Below, one piece after another: positions 1-13,829 of a DNA stretch of 60,000 bases. The notes beneath the pieces are model-generated. The model was not told the DNA's origin, did not search any database, and saw nothing but the letters and a program-made list of their open reading frames with translations. Position 1 is the stretch's first letter, and every line of letters begins with the position of its first letter. The translations under genes and the position numbers were made by a program. Source of the stretch: Hydractinia symbiolongicarpus (Eukaryota > Cnidaria > Hydrozoa > Anthoathecata > Hydractiniidae); contig NC_079884.1 of the NCBI RefSeq assembly GCF_029227915.1, forward strand, positions 10,294,001-10,354,000, read 5' to 3'.

Positions 1-158
1 CATTGTATACAAGTTGTTAAGGAATAAGATTTAAATATTACCTAAGACCGCTTTGATGAAATTCCTATTTGGAATTTAGCGACCCTTATCTTACATTTTT
101 GGATTACACCCGGCTCCCATCAAGGAAAATTTTTCAATGTGAAATTCCTTAAATGATA

Positions 159-332
159 TGCGTCCCCAAGATGAGGATCCGCTTAATGACAGAACTTTAA
201 ACAAAGGCTTGTTCAACTCATTTGGAGATGCTAAATTTCAAATTTATTCTATACCCACAAAACCTATCTACCAGCAGACAGTGTATATTTTCAAGAGACC
301 TGATAAAGGATCCTTTTTTATTTCAAAAATGT
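159..332 (+). other. Short open frame upstream of Sec16, unassigned
   Basis: The first 400 bases hold one open stretch that starts with ATG (MRPQDEDPLN...) and stops after 57 codons. I do not recognise the product. It could be an upstream exon, a decayed repeat fragment or chance. No convincing splice donor links it to the first clear Sec16 exon at 409. The rest of 1-408 shows nothing I can name. Confidence 0.2.
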
Positions 333-408
333 AATGTTCTAAACTCTTTCAGTTTGTTTGTAGTTGTTTTAAGGTGAGTGAGGCCTAAACTCTGATACAT
401 TATTTTAG

Positions 409-3400
409 AACCCCCACCTGCTTCATCAGCAAACCTATTCAATTCTGGATTTGGTCAAAATTCACCTGTCAATATGATGAATCAATATCCTTTTGACTCA
501 TTTGTTAATGATGCAACATCTCAGGCACAATCTGGTCCAATTTCCTTGCCACCGCAAGTTACTGCACCCCCACCAATGATAAACCGATCAGGTCCACCTT
601 CATTAGAAAACTCTAGCACTGTAAGTACCATTCTATTTATCTTTATTTTGAGCAGTCAAATAGCAAATGTTGAATTGGTATACATTTCTATTTCATGGAA
701 CTGTATAAAGTTACAAACTTTAATTTCACAGGCAAATCCATTTCGATCAACAAGTAGAAGAGGGCGCAATCCAAAGGTGTACCAGACGGCTGGCACATTG
801 TTTGGAGCTGCATCTCCAATGCAACAGACCTCTAATTCATATTTTGGTGCTCCAACGCAAGATAATACTGGCTTTATTTCTGCATCATTTGAACCATCAA
901 CATTAGCGCCTTCACTACAGCCACCTGTCTCCGCTCCTCCTCAACCACCCATCTCACATCATATGCAGCCACCTAACTCACATTATATGCAATCACCCAT
1001 CACGGCTCCTGTGCAACCAGAAAACTCACATCATATGAAACCACCCATCTCAGCTCCTGTACAGTCACCTGCTCCAGAAGTTTTATCAATCTCGCAGCCT
1101 CAAGGTAGATTTCTATTATTTATTAATTAAAATTGTATTTAATTCTGAGAAAGGTTTTAGAAAAAAAAGATAACATGATATGTAGGTTATTAGTTTCTTT
1201 ATTGTTAAACAATCAATTGAAACGAAATTGTTAGAAGTTTAGCCAGTAAAAATCCAGGGATATTAGCATAGTTTATAGATTGGCATTTAATATTTGCTTT
1301 TACTTTTGCATACTACATTTATAATTTACCTGAACAATGAAATCCAGATTGTTTTCCAACTTGTCAAAGTAAAGTGTAAGTATAGTCATGTGGCAAATCA
1401 CCCAGCAGTTTAACACAAAAATGTTTTCATATATTAATTTATCTTACACAAGTCTAAGACTAATTTTTTTTTGTGGTAATAACTTTGTTATCTTGAGTTG
1501 GATACTAGTAGTTTCTTTAATATTGTTCCTACCTATTATATTTAAACAGTTAACTCTCTTTTATTAAAACATAAAGTTAAAAACAATGATATAGGGCAGT
1601 GGTCAGAATAAAATAATAGTTGTTGCTACAATAAAATGTGGTGCACCTTAAAGATTAGTTTATACAAAGTGTTCCTTTGATGCTTCATATTTTGCTTCAT
1701 ATTTTTCATAAACTTGTTAGATTATGTTAGTGAAGTTGACAGAAAGCAAAGTGTTGAGGTTGACATGATTGATCTGGCTACATTGAGTGCATTAAACAGT
1801 AAGGATCCAGATGATGACCCTGAGAATTGCAGAAGAAATTTAAAGTTTAATCCTGTTGGGAAGAGTAAGTAGTGAGTTTTGCTATAGAAATATGTATAGA
1901 AGATAATGTGCACCAGTTCTAAGTTTAGTTCAGTTATTAATTTGTTAGTTATTTTATTTTAAAATAGTCAGCTCTTTAAAAATATTGATATTATGTTTAA
2001 TTTTATAAAAGGGAAATTTAATTTTTTATAGAATTTTCACAATACCAGCCAACTGAAATCAGCCAAGAGAAGATACAAAAAGCTGTAGAGGAGAATGCAT
2101 TAAAGGTTGCCAACCGTGAAAAGAGTTTAGAAAGAGTCAAGGCCAAACGTGACCAGATTTTGGAACAACAGAAACAAAGTTGGGAAAAGATTGCTAAAGA
2201 AAGAGAACAGCAGGAACTTTTGAAATGTTTTGAAAATGATAACAGTCCACTAAACGTAGTGCAGAAGCCAAAGAGCAAGGAAGAGCGAAAGTTAAGTAAG
2301 AATTTACTCATGTCATTCCATGTCTAAAATGCTCTGTAGTAAATCAAAGGACAGACTTTATGTTGTGTTTTATTTTAGTTCGCGAACGAGCCAAGAAGGC
2401 AAGAATGAAGAAAACAGAAAGGCCAGGAGATCTTTCAAGTTTAATTGATGAAATTTCATCTCAAACACCATCATTGTGTTCTGATCTATCTGAACAACCA
2501 GATGGAGTGACAGTGACATTGTTACCAAGTGAGAAATCATCTTTATATAAATATATGAAGATGAAAATAATTATTTATTTCGCTAAACTATTTCACTTTA
2601 ATTTTTTTAAAAGGTTCAATACCACAACAACAACAACAAGTCATTCCTCAAACTAATGATGTTATTTCACAATCTACTCAAGCCATGGAAGACACATCAA
2701 GTGGTAGTTCATTTGGAATGATAACTCAAAAGTCATCTGAAAGTGAATGTAGGTTAAGTCCATATCAAGTAATTGAGGGTATAAACTATCCATTACAATC
2801 ACCTGAAGGATCTAGCACCTCATCACCACTGGAAATCATCCAAAATGTTTCAGTAGCTTCATCAACCTATGAAAAGGTCGGCATGCCATCCTCGACTTCT
2901 TCAGCATCAATGGATGTAAGCAGTTTTGAAATCACTGAGAGTGCCCAATATGTTCCAACACAAGATCCAAATAATGTTCACCTAGCAGCATCAGATGAAA
3001 ATGTCAGTTATAATGACGAACCTTCCTCAACACCATCACATGATATGTACAATGTGGAATCGGTTCAATACAGCAATACGCATTATCAGGAGAATGTTTC
3101 TCCAACTCATGATGTTGATTACAATCCTGCAAATAATGACTATGTGTTGTCAGACAGTACGTTGCATTCAAATGAAAATGTCATTGCTGACTATGTACCA
3201 TCTAGTCACGATATTAGCCACAATCATAAAACACAAGATCTTCTTCCAAATACTAACACTGAAAAGATTTTTAATCAGTTTTTGCAGCCAGATAGCTCCG
3301 AAGCTATTACTGCGAGTTATAATGCATCGAATCACAATGTCGATTACAATCAAGAAACACAACATTTCCAACAGCCAGATTCCAATGCCCCAGCAACTCA

Positions 3401-6400
3401 ATATTTACAACCAGACAACACAGCCTATGAAAGTGAATATGCTTCGTCAGGTTGCAAAGTGGAATACAACCAAGACGTTGACTTTACAAGAGAGCAAAAC
3501 AGTCAACAAAACACAGGACGTTTTATAAATAAAGGTAACACTGTACATAATCATGCTTTCCAATATGCCAGTGGAACTCCATCAACAACAAGTGTTGATT
3601 CTCCACATGCAAATGACAATGCTGCTAATAATTATCTTCAGCAAGAAGCATGGACACAACAAAATAATACAACTTATTATGATAATCCACCTGTTCCATT
3701 ATCACCTGAATCTCAAGCAACTGTGAATAATACAAGATTGTTACAGGAGAAGGCTGCTATGCTTTTTGATCAAGCTCGACAAGCTGGTTCCAGTGGTGAC
3801 AATTTCAAACAAATCACACCAGATCCTTTTAATTTGCAATTAGGAATGGAAAGCAATACAGCTGCTGATGCAAGTGTTTATCCCTCTTCACAGCAAGAAA
3901 ATCGAATCTCACCAGATACCCCATTTCTTCCACCTCAGTCAAACACGAATTCCATTTCCAAAGATCAAAATTTTGAAACTCTGGATGGTTCATTGCATGT
4001 GGCTTCAAAACTTTCAAATTCTAATCAGCCACAAGTAGCAAATTTTTTCAACCAACATACTCGTTCTCAGGATTCATTTGCAGATAATAACTTCCAGCCG
4101 GGAGAAAACCAGCAAAGTCACCAAACTGTTAAACCTACTTTGAAAGAACCACATGATAACTCTGTTCATTCAAGAGATTTCAAGCACGTGTCACCTGACC
4201 CAGGAGTCAACCAAAGCATAGCTTCTGAAATTTCTCAACCAACATTGACAAGTGATCTGACTTCGACAACCAATTCAACTACACAACAGCTTCATAACAA
4301 GGAACAATATACTCATACACATTTGACAAATGTGACACAAACACATATCGATCATCACATGCCAGATAATACTTTTACTGATCAAACAACAGAGGGGCAA
4401 ATGCATGAAATAAATCCAACACCTGTACATTTTCAAACAGACCATGTTCATTTAAAAGAAGCTGTGCCACCAATAACCCATCCTGTGAATGTTAGTAATA
4501 ATCAACATATTAACCCGCTTACTAATCCACTGACACACCAGCCTCACCAACATATTTTTAATAACGAAGTACTTGATTCTCAAACTGCTTCAATCCAACA
4601 ACAAGCTCAGAAATTAATTTCACAAGAGCATATAGTAACACAAGCGGTTTCTAGAAATCAAGTTCAACCCAACATGATACAACAAAATTCTGATGATAAT
4701 TCAAATCAAACAACAGGTGTTCAACCACCTGTATACTATGATCTGCAAAATGATAACCATCCTGCTGCTAAACTACCACAACCTACATACCAGACACCAG
4801 TGTATTCACAAGAAACCACAACTATTTCACCAACCAGTAAAGGAGCTGCAACAACTGTTCTGTCAACCAATCAAGGAGCTGCAACAACTGTTCTGTCAAC
4901 CAATCAAGGAGCTGCAACAACTGTTCTGTCAACCAATCAAGGAGCTGCAACCAATCAAGGCACTGCACTTAATTTTCCACCAACAAGTCAGGCTGCTCCA
5001 AATTTTCCACCAACAAGTCAAGGAGCTGCTACGAATTTCCCACCTATTAATCAAGTAGTTCCAACAAATTTTCCACCAACCAATGAAGCAGTTTCAACAA
5101 AATTTCCACCAACCAATCAAGCAGTTCCAACACATTTTACACAAACCAATGAAGGAGTTCCAATTACTGTTCCAGCAACTAGTCACGGAGCTGCTCCAAA
5201 TTTTTTACTTACTAATCAAGGAGTTGCAACTGCTGTTCCACCAACTAGTCACGGAGCTGCTCCAAATTTTCCACCTACTAATCAAGAAGTTGCAACACCA
5301 GTTCAACCAACTAGTCACGAAGCTGCTCCAAATTTTCCACTTGCTTATGAAGGAGTTGCAACTGCTGTTCCACCAACTAGTCACGAAGCTGCTCCAAATT
5401 TTCCACCTACTAATCAAGAAGTTGCAACACCAGTTCAACCAACTAGTCACGAAGCTGCTCCAAATTTTCCACTTGCTAATCAAGGAGTTGCAACTGCTGT
5501 TCCACCAACTAGTCACGGAGCTGCTCCAAATTTTCCATCAACATATCAGGCTGCTTCAAATTTTCCACCAACAACTCAAGGAGCTGCTTCGAATTTCCCA
5601 CCTGCTAATCAAGCAATCCCAACGAATTTTCCACCTACCAATCAAGGAGCTTCAACAGTTCTTCCAACCAATGAAGGAGTTGCAACAGCTGTTCCAGCAT
5701 CCAATCATGAAGAAGTGGATAAAAACAATTCCTATAATCCTTCTGGCTACCAAATGCCTCCTCAACCAAATTATTATGCTGAGCAAGGTCATCATATGCC
5801 ACCTTATGGTCAGCAACCTTTCCCTGGTGCAATGCCATACAATAATCAACAATACCCTGCTCAACAGCCTTATGATCCACAGTATGCACAAATGGATATG
5901 CAAAGTCAAATGTATTGGCAATATCAACAACAAATGTGGTATGCTGGTTACTATAATCAACCATACATGTCACCTTACATGCATGATTATTCACAGTATG
6001 GTGATTGGTCAGGTTATTCTAATTATGACCACTATTCAGTACATTCCAGTGCAGCAAGCTCAGCATATGGTGATAGCAGGCCTGGGTCTGTAATTGAAAG
6101 AAGAAGTTCTGGTGCAGAAGAGCAAACATTCAGCGAATTGGAGGATTTGACAAGTGAGATGTCATTCGCAAACAGAGCAGGTAGTATTTTGATTGATTTT
6201 AAAATAGATTAGTTAAAGGGCACACAAAAAATGCCATACAATAAAACTTTTTTTTATTTTCAGAAACTCCAGAGGAGAAAATAATTGAGCGTTCCACACC
6301 ATTGTCTTTCACAAGACCACATGTTAAAGCCAGATTCTCAACCACGGGTGGTTTGTTAAATATTGTGGCGGCAAAACAACCACTGGACGGAGAGATTGCG

Positions 6401-9400
6401 TCTGTCGACAACATAATGCTTGAGGTTTTTTGTTTTGCAATCATTTTTTAAAAAATAGATGACCTAAATTAGCATATCCTTACTGACCACAATTAAAAAA
6501 AGCAGTGGTGCTTTAATTTTTAAGCAAGGAAGAAAGCAAATATATGCTTTTTCACTCTTAAAATAGTTTGTTTTTTCTATTATTTAATGATTCTCTTCGG
6601 TATTTTCTTTTGTTTTTCATAATAAATTTCATGTTGACGGTTTTTACATTGCTATCCTTTAAAAAAATAAAAAGCACATATTTACAGTAAAAACAAAAAA
6701 AAAAATATATATAATTCAATATTAATCTTTAAAAATATCTTATTTCCAGAATGCTGTGGATATTAGTATGCTGAAAAGGTTTCCTGGTCCACTTGTTCGG
6801 TAAAACTATATTTTTTTCCACATATATTGTCAATTTCTTATCATTGTTTATATTTCATCTTTAAAATACAATTTTGATAATTCTAGTGGAGAAAGTAACA
6901 AGAAATCGGTCAAAAATTTCATCACTGAAACAATAAATGTATATTTACCAAAACTTTACTCAGATCCAAAGGAATTGTTTGCACATGTTGCCTTATGGGA
7001 ATTTGTAAACTTATTAATCAAACAAAATGGCGTAAGTTCTTTAAATATGTCTGATGTTTTTTTGTACATTGTTTTATTACTCTGCTGCTATATGCAACGG
7101 GTGATTTGAAAAATGTCGCAAATTAAGTGTCTTAAAATTATATTGTACGGGCTTTTCAAATTCTGTTCTTTTGCATTGGTGCGCGTCTTGTGTCAAACTT
7201 TTATTGTATTAGGATGTATATTAGATATAAAAGTAGTAGTTACAAATGTTTAATATAAATACATATTGATTACTTTAAACCCTAGACAATCTAGGACTGA
7301 CTGCTTATACAATTTGAGTTAACAATACAGTGATATAAAATACAAAGTCCTCAGTGAACTTGCAATGTTGATCTTCACTTTATACTGTAAGCTTTGTATT
7401 CTGCAGTACAAACACACATACAGTTATAGTGTCTTGTTCAAGAAGATCAAATTAGGAATGATTTTGTCGCCATCTTGTAAAGTCATTCTTCTTATTGCAT
7501 TCCAACAGTTAGTAAGAGTCCAGTGTTGTTTCAACTTTAGACATTTGATGGATCAGATGTGGCGGAACTACTAATAAGTTTGCTACCCTCAGTTGACATG
7601 CAAGGGAAGGAATCCAAGCAACTTTCCATGTTGGCACATCCTCCTCAGAATTTAGAACAAGAAAACGTGGAGGATTTTTATATGTATTTATCAACCGGTC
7701 GAGCAAAAGATGGTCTGGAAATTGCAATCCATTCTGGTATGTGGGGACATGCATTTATGCTTGCAGCAGCCCTAGGTGAAAAGGTTTTGCATCATGTTCA
7801 AGACAGGTATTAATTTGTGTGAATTATCTCATGTAAACCCAGCCTTGTTTAGCATTGTTTAACATTTTTTAAATTATTCACATAGATTTATGCGGAGCAT
7901 GAATAAAACTGATCCCATGAAAACATTCTATGGTCATATGCAGAGCAAAAACACGGGTTACATCAAGGTGACTTTTCTTTTGTTTATTTGCTTGCCCAGG
8001 GTGCCCACTCTGTCAGAAATTGCAAGGAAATTAAAAAATATTGTTAAGACATTATGAAAAAGTCAGAATTATCAGCAATTTCTTTTATATAAAAGATAAT
8101 ATCATTATTTTTAGGGTTAAATGGCTGACCAGAACTATTTACATTTTTGGCAACGGTTAAATTTTGGGCTGTTCTTAAAAGATATAATTGTATATACATT
8201 TTCGCTTTTAGGGTACTCGGAGGTTCCAATAAGTGAAATATTTTACGAAAATATCCTAAGAAATCGGGAAAATAAGGATTTGATAATAAGTTGACACCCT
8301 GGTGCCATTAAAGATACATGAATAAAGCACGTTTTTTAACATTAATACTTTTTTACTTAGAAACGTGCCAACCCTGAAACATGGGTTCAAAATCTCTGCA
8401 TGATAATTTCACATCCAACTGGCTGTCCAGAGATGGACAAGGAGAAAATCATTGCATTCGGTGACTCATTAAGTAAGTAAACGACTGTTGTTTTTTTTGC
8501 AGTGGAAAGACAGTCAAAGAAAATTCCTTTGCCGTTGTTTTTTATGCGTGAAAAATGTGTTAGTTAGGCTGGAAGAGGTTAAAGGTATAAAAAAAACCTG
8601 TGGCAGGTGTTCAAATTGCATTTCATTCTCAGTTCAACAAGGAAAATTTGAGACTCTTGCTTTTTGGTTCAGTGATCCTACTAAGCTTACTTCTTTTAAG
8701 GATTCGGAAATCTGGATTACTTATATTTTTATTTGTATCTTAGGAGATTATGGTTTAGTGGCAGCAGCACATTTGTGTTACTTAATCGCTAAAGTACAGT
8801 TCGGCAACCACACGTGTAAAGATGAACGCATTGTACTTATTGGTTTAGAACATAAGTATGTCGTTAAAATTTATTTAAAGCATTTTCTTAGCAAAAATAT
8901 TGTAAACGTTTTTGAACAAGTCTTGACAAGTTAGAAATCATAGACTGTGTGATACTGTATATAGTTTCCAAAACTTGATTAAAACGAATGTCAATTCTTT
9001 TCTCTGACAGCAGATTCTTTAGGCTTTGTTTGCTTTGGGTGAATTGCTTTATATTAAAGCATCGCCAGTTTTAAATAGTCAAATAGCTTATCTCAGTCTT
9101 CCCTAAATTGTTTATTAGGCATGAGAATATTACATTTTCTTTTCACAGGCCTTATACAGATAAATCAGCTAGTGTTTGGGCTCAAGATCTTAACATACAG
9201 TTGACTGAGGTAAGATAGTGTAGCAATCTACCATTATTATGAAATAGGTTGAGGAAGGCGAAGCTGCTGTTGATACGTGTTTGTATAATAATTAAAACTG
9301 CTAGCTTTATGCATGATGTTATCTGCTAAAGTTTTACTTGCTCTCTCACATTGGCTCTGAACTCTCTTACTTCGCTTAACGAAAATTAGTGTAAACTATT

Positions 9401-12400
9401 TTCTGGTCAGTTAATAAGTTTCAAAAAGTATTTTTGATTTTCTTTTCATAACGCATAAATTTTTTCTTCTTAGATTTATCAATATGCTTGTACCTTGCAC
9501 GAGAAATCCTTCGCTGTACCTAGTTTCCAGGTAAAAGTAATTCTGTTTTATATAAGCATTATGTCTGACATAATAAAAGGACTTGAAACACTAGTTATAA
9601 AACCTAATGTTGATAGTACCTTTTGTCACATTTTAGACTTATAAGTGTGAATACGCGTTGAAGTTACTTGAATATGGGTATCCTTCCCAGGTATGAAGAT
9701 CTTTTTGCAGTATGAATTGTCTCAATTTTCTCCATTTATATTTATTTTAATATATGAGTTGATTCCTTTTTAGGCCTTAGCTTATCTTGAATCAATCAGT
9801 CAAATAATAAATAGTGATCAAACGTTTTCTGCATATGAACCAGCGTTTGTTCGAAAGATTATTAAGGTGAGTGTGTGCATCAGTGTTGCAACTATTGCTT
9901 CATGTATTTTTCTTACTTTTGTACATTATTAAGATGTCGGGTGTATCTGATGATAAATAAAATGGTCTGTTTTTTCGGTTTCAGTTTTCAGACAGAATCC
10001 TTCTTCAAGAGGCTGAACGATTTGAGGATAAAGAAACGCCATCTTGGTTGAATGGATTGCAAGAGTACTGTGAGAAATATGTGAGTGATAACTTGGTTTA
10101 TTACAATGTCTTTTTTGTTTTACTATTGTTGCAGGTTTGCTACAGCTTGAGCATCTCAACATTCGTGACATGCTTTTGGCCTTTCTATGCGTCTGTCGCG
10201 GCGACATTAGTTATCTTTTATAGTTGTTCAATGGATGAACGTTTTTGGCTGATGCTTTTGTCTTTATTTTTAGAATTATGTTGAATTGTTCCGTACCCTG
10301 TAGGGGAATAAATTGAAAGTAGACGTGCTTAACATATACGCTGTAACCAAGTTAAGACCAACTAATCAAAAAGTTAAACATGTTTGTTAATTTAGGTTTC
10401 TCCAGGTCCACATGATCACACCAACGTAAAAAACACACCCTCCTTCGCTGACTACAGCGAAGAAAATAGTACTAAATCACCTGATTATTCCACAGAACAG
10501 TCATCATCAAACGAGATATCATCGTCACGAGATGGTTACGAGTTTACACAACAACCACCTGCGCAGGACGAGAACAACTTTTATCCCGATCACGTGGATA
10601 GTGGGAAAGTTGAGTACTTTCAACCAAATACTCACAGTGAAGGCCATGTTGTTTCGGATAGTGACGGACAATATGACCGCCCGTCACAGGAAAACATTTC
10701 AACATATGATGATAATACTCATACTTATAATAATGAACAATACGAACAGAATACAGAAGGTAAATTCCCTTCTACTCAGCAGGATTATTACGGTAACGAA
10801 CATTCTTCTCAACCTGAATATTCTGCAGAACAAGGTTACTCCAACGAACAGCAAGATTACGGTGCTGAACAACCGACTTATTCAAATGGACAAATGAATT
10901 ATTATTCTCCAAATCAAGATTATTCAGCTCAGTCAGATTATCCAAATCAGACGGATTATTCTTCGGGTGCACAAGACTATGAACAAACAGGCTATCCTAG
11001 ACAACCCGATTATTCTTCAGGCCAACCAGATTATTCTTGGGATCAAACAGCGGCTAAAGATCCACAAGGTTAACTAATAAAAAACATTGAAACTTTCCTC
11101 TTTTCATATGCTATACTCTTAGTTCCGTTGTTGTATAGAACATACATTGCTCTGAATAATAACATTCGCATTGCTTTTTTTGCATTAGGTTGACCTGCAA
11201 TTTAGAAAACTAGGAAAAGTCAGAGAATTTCATAATTAATCCTGAACATAAATTAGTGGAGGAAATTCAGAGAATTTTGCTGTGATTACCTACAACCGTG
11301 GACATAATTAGTGTCAAATTTTTTTTACTGATCTTTTTTTTCCCTTTTCCACCCTGACCTGGCTAAAAACAGCATTACACATTGCAAGTCCGCAAGTTTG
11401 ACCAGGAAATTTTGTTTAAATTAACTAATTTTCTCGTGAATCTTTTTTTAGATAATTACCAACCCTCTACACAAAATGATACACATGGCCAGGAGGACGA
11501 AGAAGAAGATCTTTTCGGTGGTTTCACTAAGGTAGACGTGATAGTCATCCCTTTACACTATCATACCAAACATATAATGGAAAGAAGGCTAAAAGATAGA
11601 CCAATAAATAATTATACTTTAAGTGCAAAAAAATTATAAACATTTACGAATTTGTGAAATTTTCGCATTTTGCGAACATGAGATTTAGCGGATCCATGCT
11701 ATACTGAAATTACGGAACATTAACTTTGCGAAAAACCAAAAAATAACCTTCAAATTTTCAAGGACTGAACCTCAAAATGTATTTTTGTATTTTTAGAGCA
11801 TAAAAATTGAAACTGTAAGCATGCCTTTTAAATTTGAGCGGTATAAATTTAGGCGAATTTGGCCAGAATTCGCGACATTTGCGAATTTTTTTGCAGTTAA
11901 AGTATAATTTGTTTTCATACAAGACAAAAAGAGCCTACGGAGTAGTAACGATCATGTGCAAAACATGTCCAAGATTGTAGGGGTTCAAGGTTATGTAATT
12001 GCACTTTTTTAATTTTTAGAAAAAGGCGGCAGATATTAAGGAAACCAAACCGAAAGCAAAGGGACCGGCACCGAAACCGGCTGAAGCAAAAAACTCGAAA
12101 GTAAGAAATAATCTTTGAAATACTAAAGTATTGTTATTATCGTTGCATGCGCATGCGTGCGTGCGTATTTGTTCAAATTATATACAGTTTATCGATGTTT
12201 GCGTACTAACATATAAATGGTTGTTCTCCGTCTCTACTTAGGGTTTGTTTGGAGGGATATTTTCAAAGTTTTTCAGCAAAGAAGTTCATCTACCAGACGA
12301 CAAGGACAAATCGGTATACTTTTTGTTCGTTATTTTTCTGTATTTTTTGATTTCCTTCCTCTTACAAACGGATGATATTTTTAGTTGGTGTATGATAAAG

Positions 12401-13778
12401 AGTTAAAACGTTGGGTCGATAAAAATGCGGACGAGGAGGACACGAAGGCGGCACCTTTGCCTCCCCCGCCCACTGGAAATATTGGTTTGCCAACTGGACC
12501 TCCTGGAAGTGCTTCGAAACCTGTCTCTGGTCCAGTAGGTATGCAGCGACCTCCGATGCCAAATACTGCTTCACCATTAATACCAGATATGGACCCACGT
12601 CATCCAGAACCAGCCCCGGCAGCACCCATGCAAAACGTCATACCAACAATGCCAGCAAACCCTCTTCCAACATCATCTGCAGAAACTCAACAACAAACTC
12701 CGTCGCGTCAACGTCGCAACGTTCGCCGTCAACCGGATAATAAGACTGACGAAGGTGAAGAGGAGAAGAAGCCAGCTGGACCACCGAGTAAATTTTCAAT
12801 GAGAGCGCAAGGTGGTAGCGGTCGGAGAGGTACGGCAGCATGTAGTTCATTAGTTCATTTACCCTGCATTCTTTCAATATATATATGCAGCAAGAATTCC
12901 CTACCTCCTTATTTGCCTCCTTATTTTTTTTTTTTTTTTTTTTTTAATTCCTTGTACTTCGATTTTCCTGTGGAAATCGAACTATTAAGTTCCTTGTTGT
13001 GTATTTGAGAAAATTTACTTTATATGTGCAATCTAAAATCATTCGCAAAAAATTTTACTTTACGATGCTTTTTTTAAAAAAAAATTGTTTTAGGTGCAAA
13101 TCGTTATATTAATGTGATGGGTTCTGCTACCAAAAGAACTCCTATGGCACCAGTGCTTGATCCGATGGCTAATTTAGCGCCTTGTAAGTAGAATGTTCCT
13201 AAATCCCCCCAAAATGTGAACTTTTTCATCAAGTTTGATATGTTCCTTTATGTAACCAAAAAATGTATAAATCCATTGTACGAAACAAAGTATTTTGTGT
13301 TTTCACATCGTCAGACACTCGTGAAGATAATAATAAAATAATTAAATAGTTAAAATATGTTTTAAATTTAAATTCTTAATTTCAGCTTCTGCATCGAAAG
13401 GAAATACAAACGGAAGTACTGTAAGTTATTATTATATACAAATTTTTGTTTACCGTAGTTTTAAACAACGCAGACCTTCTTTTATAAGCAAGTGTATTTT
13501 GAGCCCAGCATCTTTTCTATGAGTACGCTTATTATTCGTTGATCTTGATCAAAATATGCTTTATTATATGCTGAAATTTTAAGGAATCTCAGAAGCCTAG
13601 ATATTCTGTATGCTTATAAAAATAAATCACCTTATGGCTATTGTTTTTCGAGAACAAAAGAATTTATAACAGCGTCGTGTTTGTTGTTTAGATGCCGATG
13701 TTTTTTAATCCGACACAAATGACGACGCCTACATCGACACCATCGGCAGGCCGTGGTCACACAATATCCCGGCGATAA
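409..13778 (+). CDS. Sec16: Sec16, COPII coat assembly scaffold at ER exit sites (5' partial, 26 exons)
   Basis: Large scaffold that organises ER exit sites and binds Sec13 and other COPII subunits. My exons: 409-620, 732-1104, 1721-1864, 2032-2295, 2379-2528, 2614-6180, 6264-6424, 6750-6799, 6887-7031, 7541-7806, 7886-7967, 8361-8472, 8744-8855, 9149-9209, 9474-9530, 9637-9690, 9774-9866, 9985-10080, 10396-11068, 11452-11531, 12020-12100, 12242-12313, 12385-12829, 13094-13183, 13386-13420, 13692-13778. All junctions are GT-AG and every phase agrees, giving 2,519 codons plus stop. Exons at 7.5-10.1 kb encode the conserved central helical domain (WGHAFMLAAAL, HHVQDR, DYGLVAAAHLCYL). The C-terminal region has the VYDKELKRWVDK and RYINVMG motifs. 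The rest is low-complexity and Q/P/N/S-rich. A charged helical stretch sits at 2.03-2.3 kb. Family identity is secure; the start lies upstream of the window or in an exon I did not find. Confidence 0.93.
4840..5710 (+). repeat. Coding tandem repeat inside Sec16 exon 6
   Basis: Three near-identical 33-bp units (NQGAATTVLST) are followed by about 800 bp of degenerate 60-66 bp units built on FPPTNQ, VATAVPPTSH and EAAPNF. Some are arranged as 126-bp dimers (5270-5395 and 5396-5521 are near copies). The frame is kept throughout, so the expansion lengthens a disordered linker of Sec16. Exon 6 itself is about 3.57 kb, far longer than its neighbours. Confidence 0.9.
11610..11909. mobile_element. MITE-like inverted-repeat element in a Sec16 intron
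   Basis: A block of about 300 bp between exons 20 and 21. Its ends are inverted copies: the left end reads TTATACTTTAAGTGCAAAA and the right end, reverse-complemented, matches over about 25 bases with one or two changes. There is no coding capacity. The interior is rich in GCGAA and TTCGC words. I could not fix a target duplication. Confidence 0.65.
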
Positions 13779-13823
13779 ATCGGGAAAATATTTTATAGCG
13801 GGTTATTTTCTGTAAATTTATGG

Positions 13824-13829
13824 AATAAA
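13824..13829 (+). promoter_or_regulatory. Poly(A) signal for Sec16
   Basis: AATAAA lies 46 bases after the Sec16 stop codon, consistent with a short 3' UTR. Confidence 0.6.

Noticed and set aside
5205-5994. Antisense and alternative-frame ORFs under the Sec16 repeat
   Set aside because: They are open only because the repeated coding units lack stops in other frames; repeat periodicity explains them.
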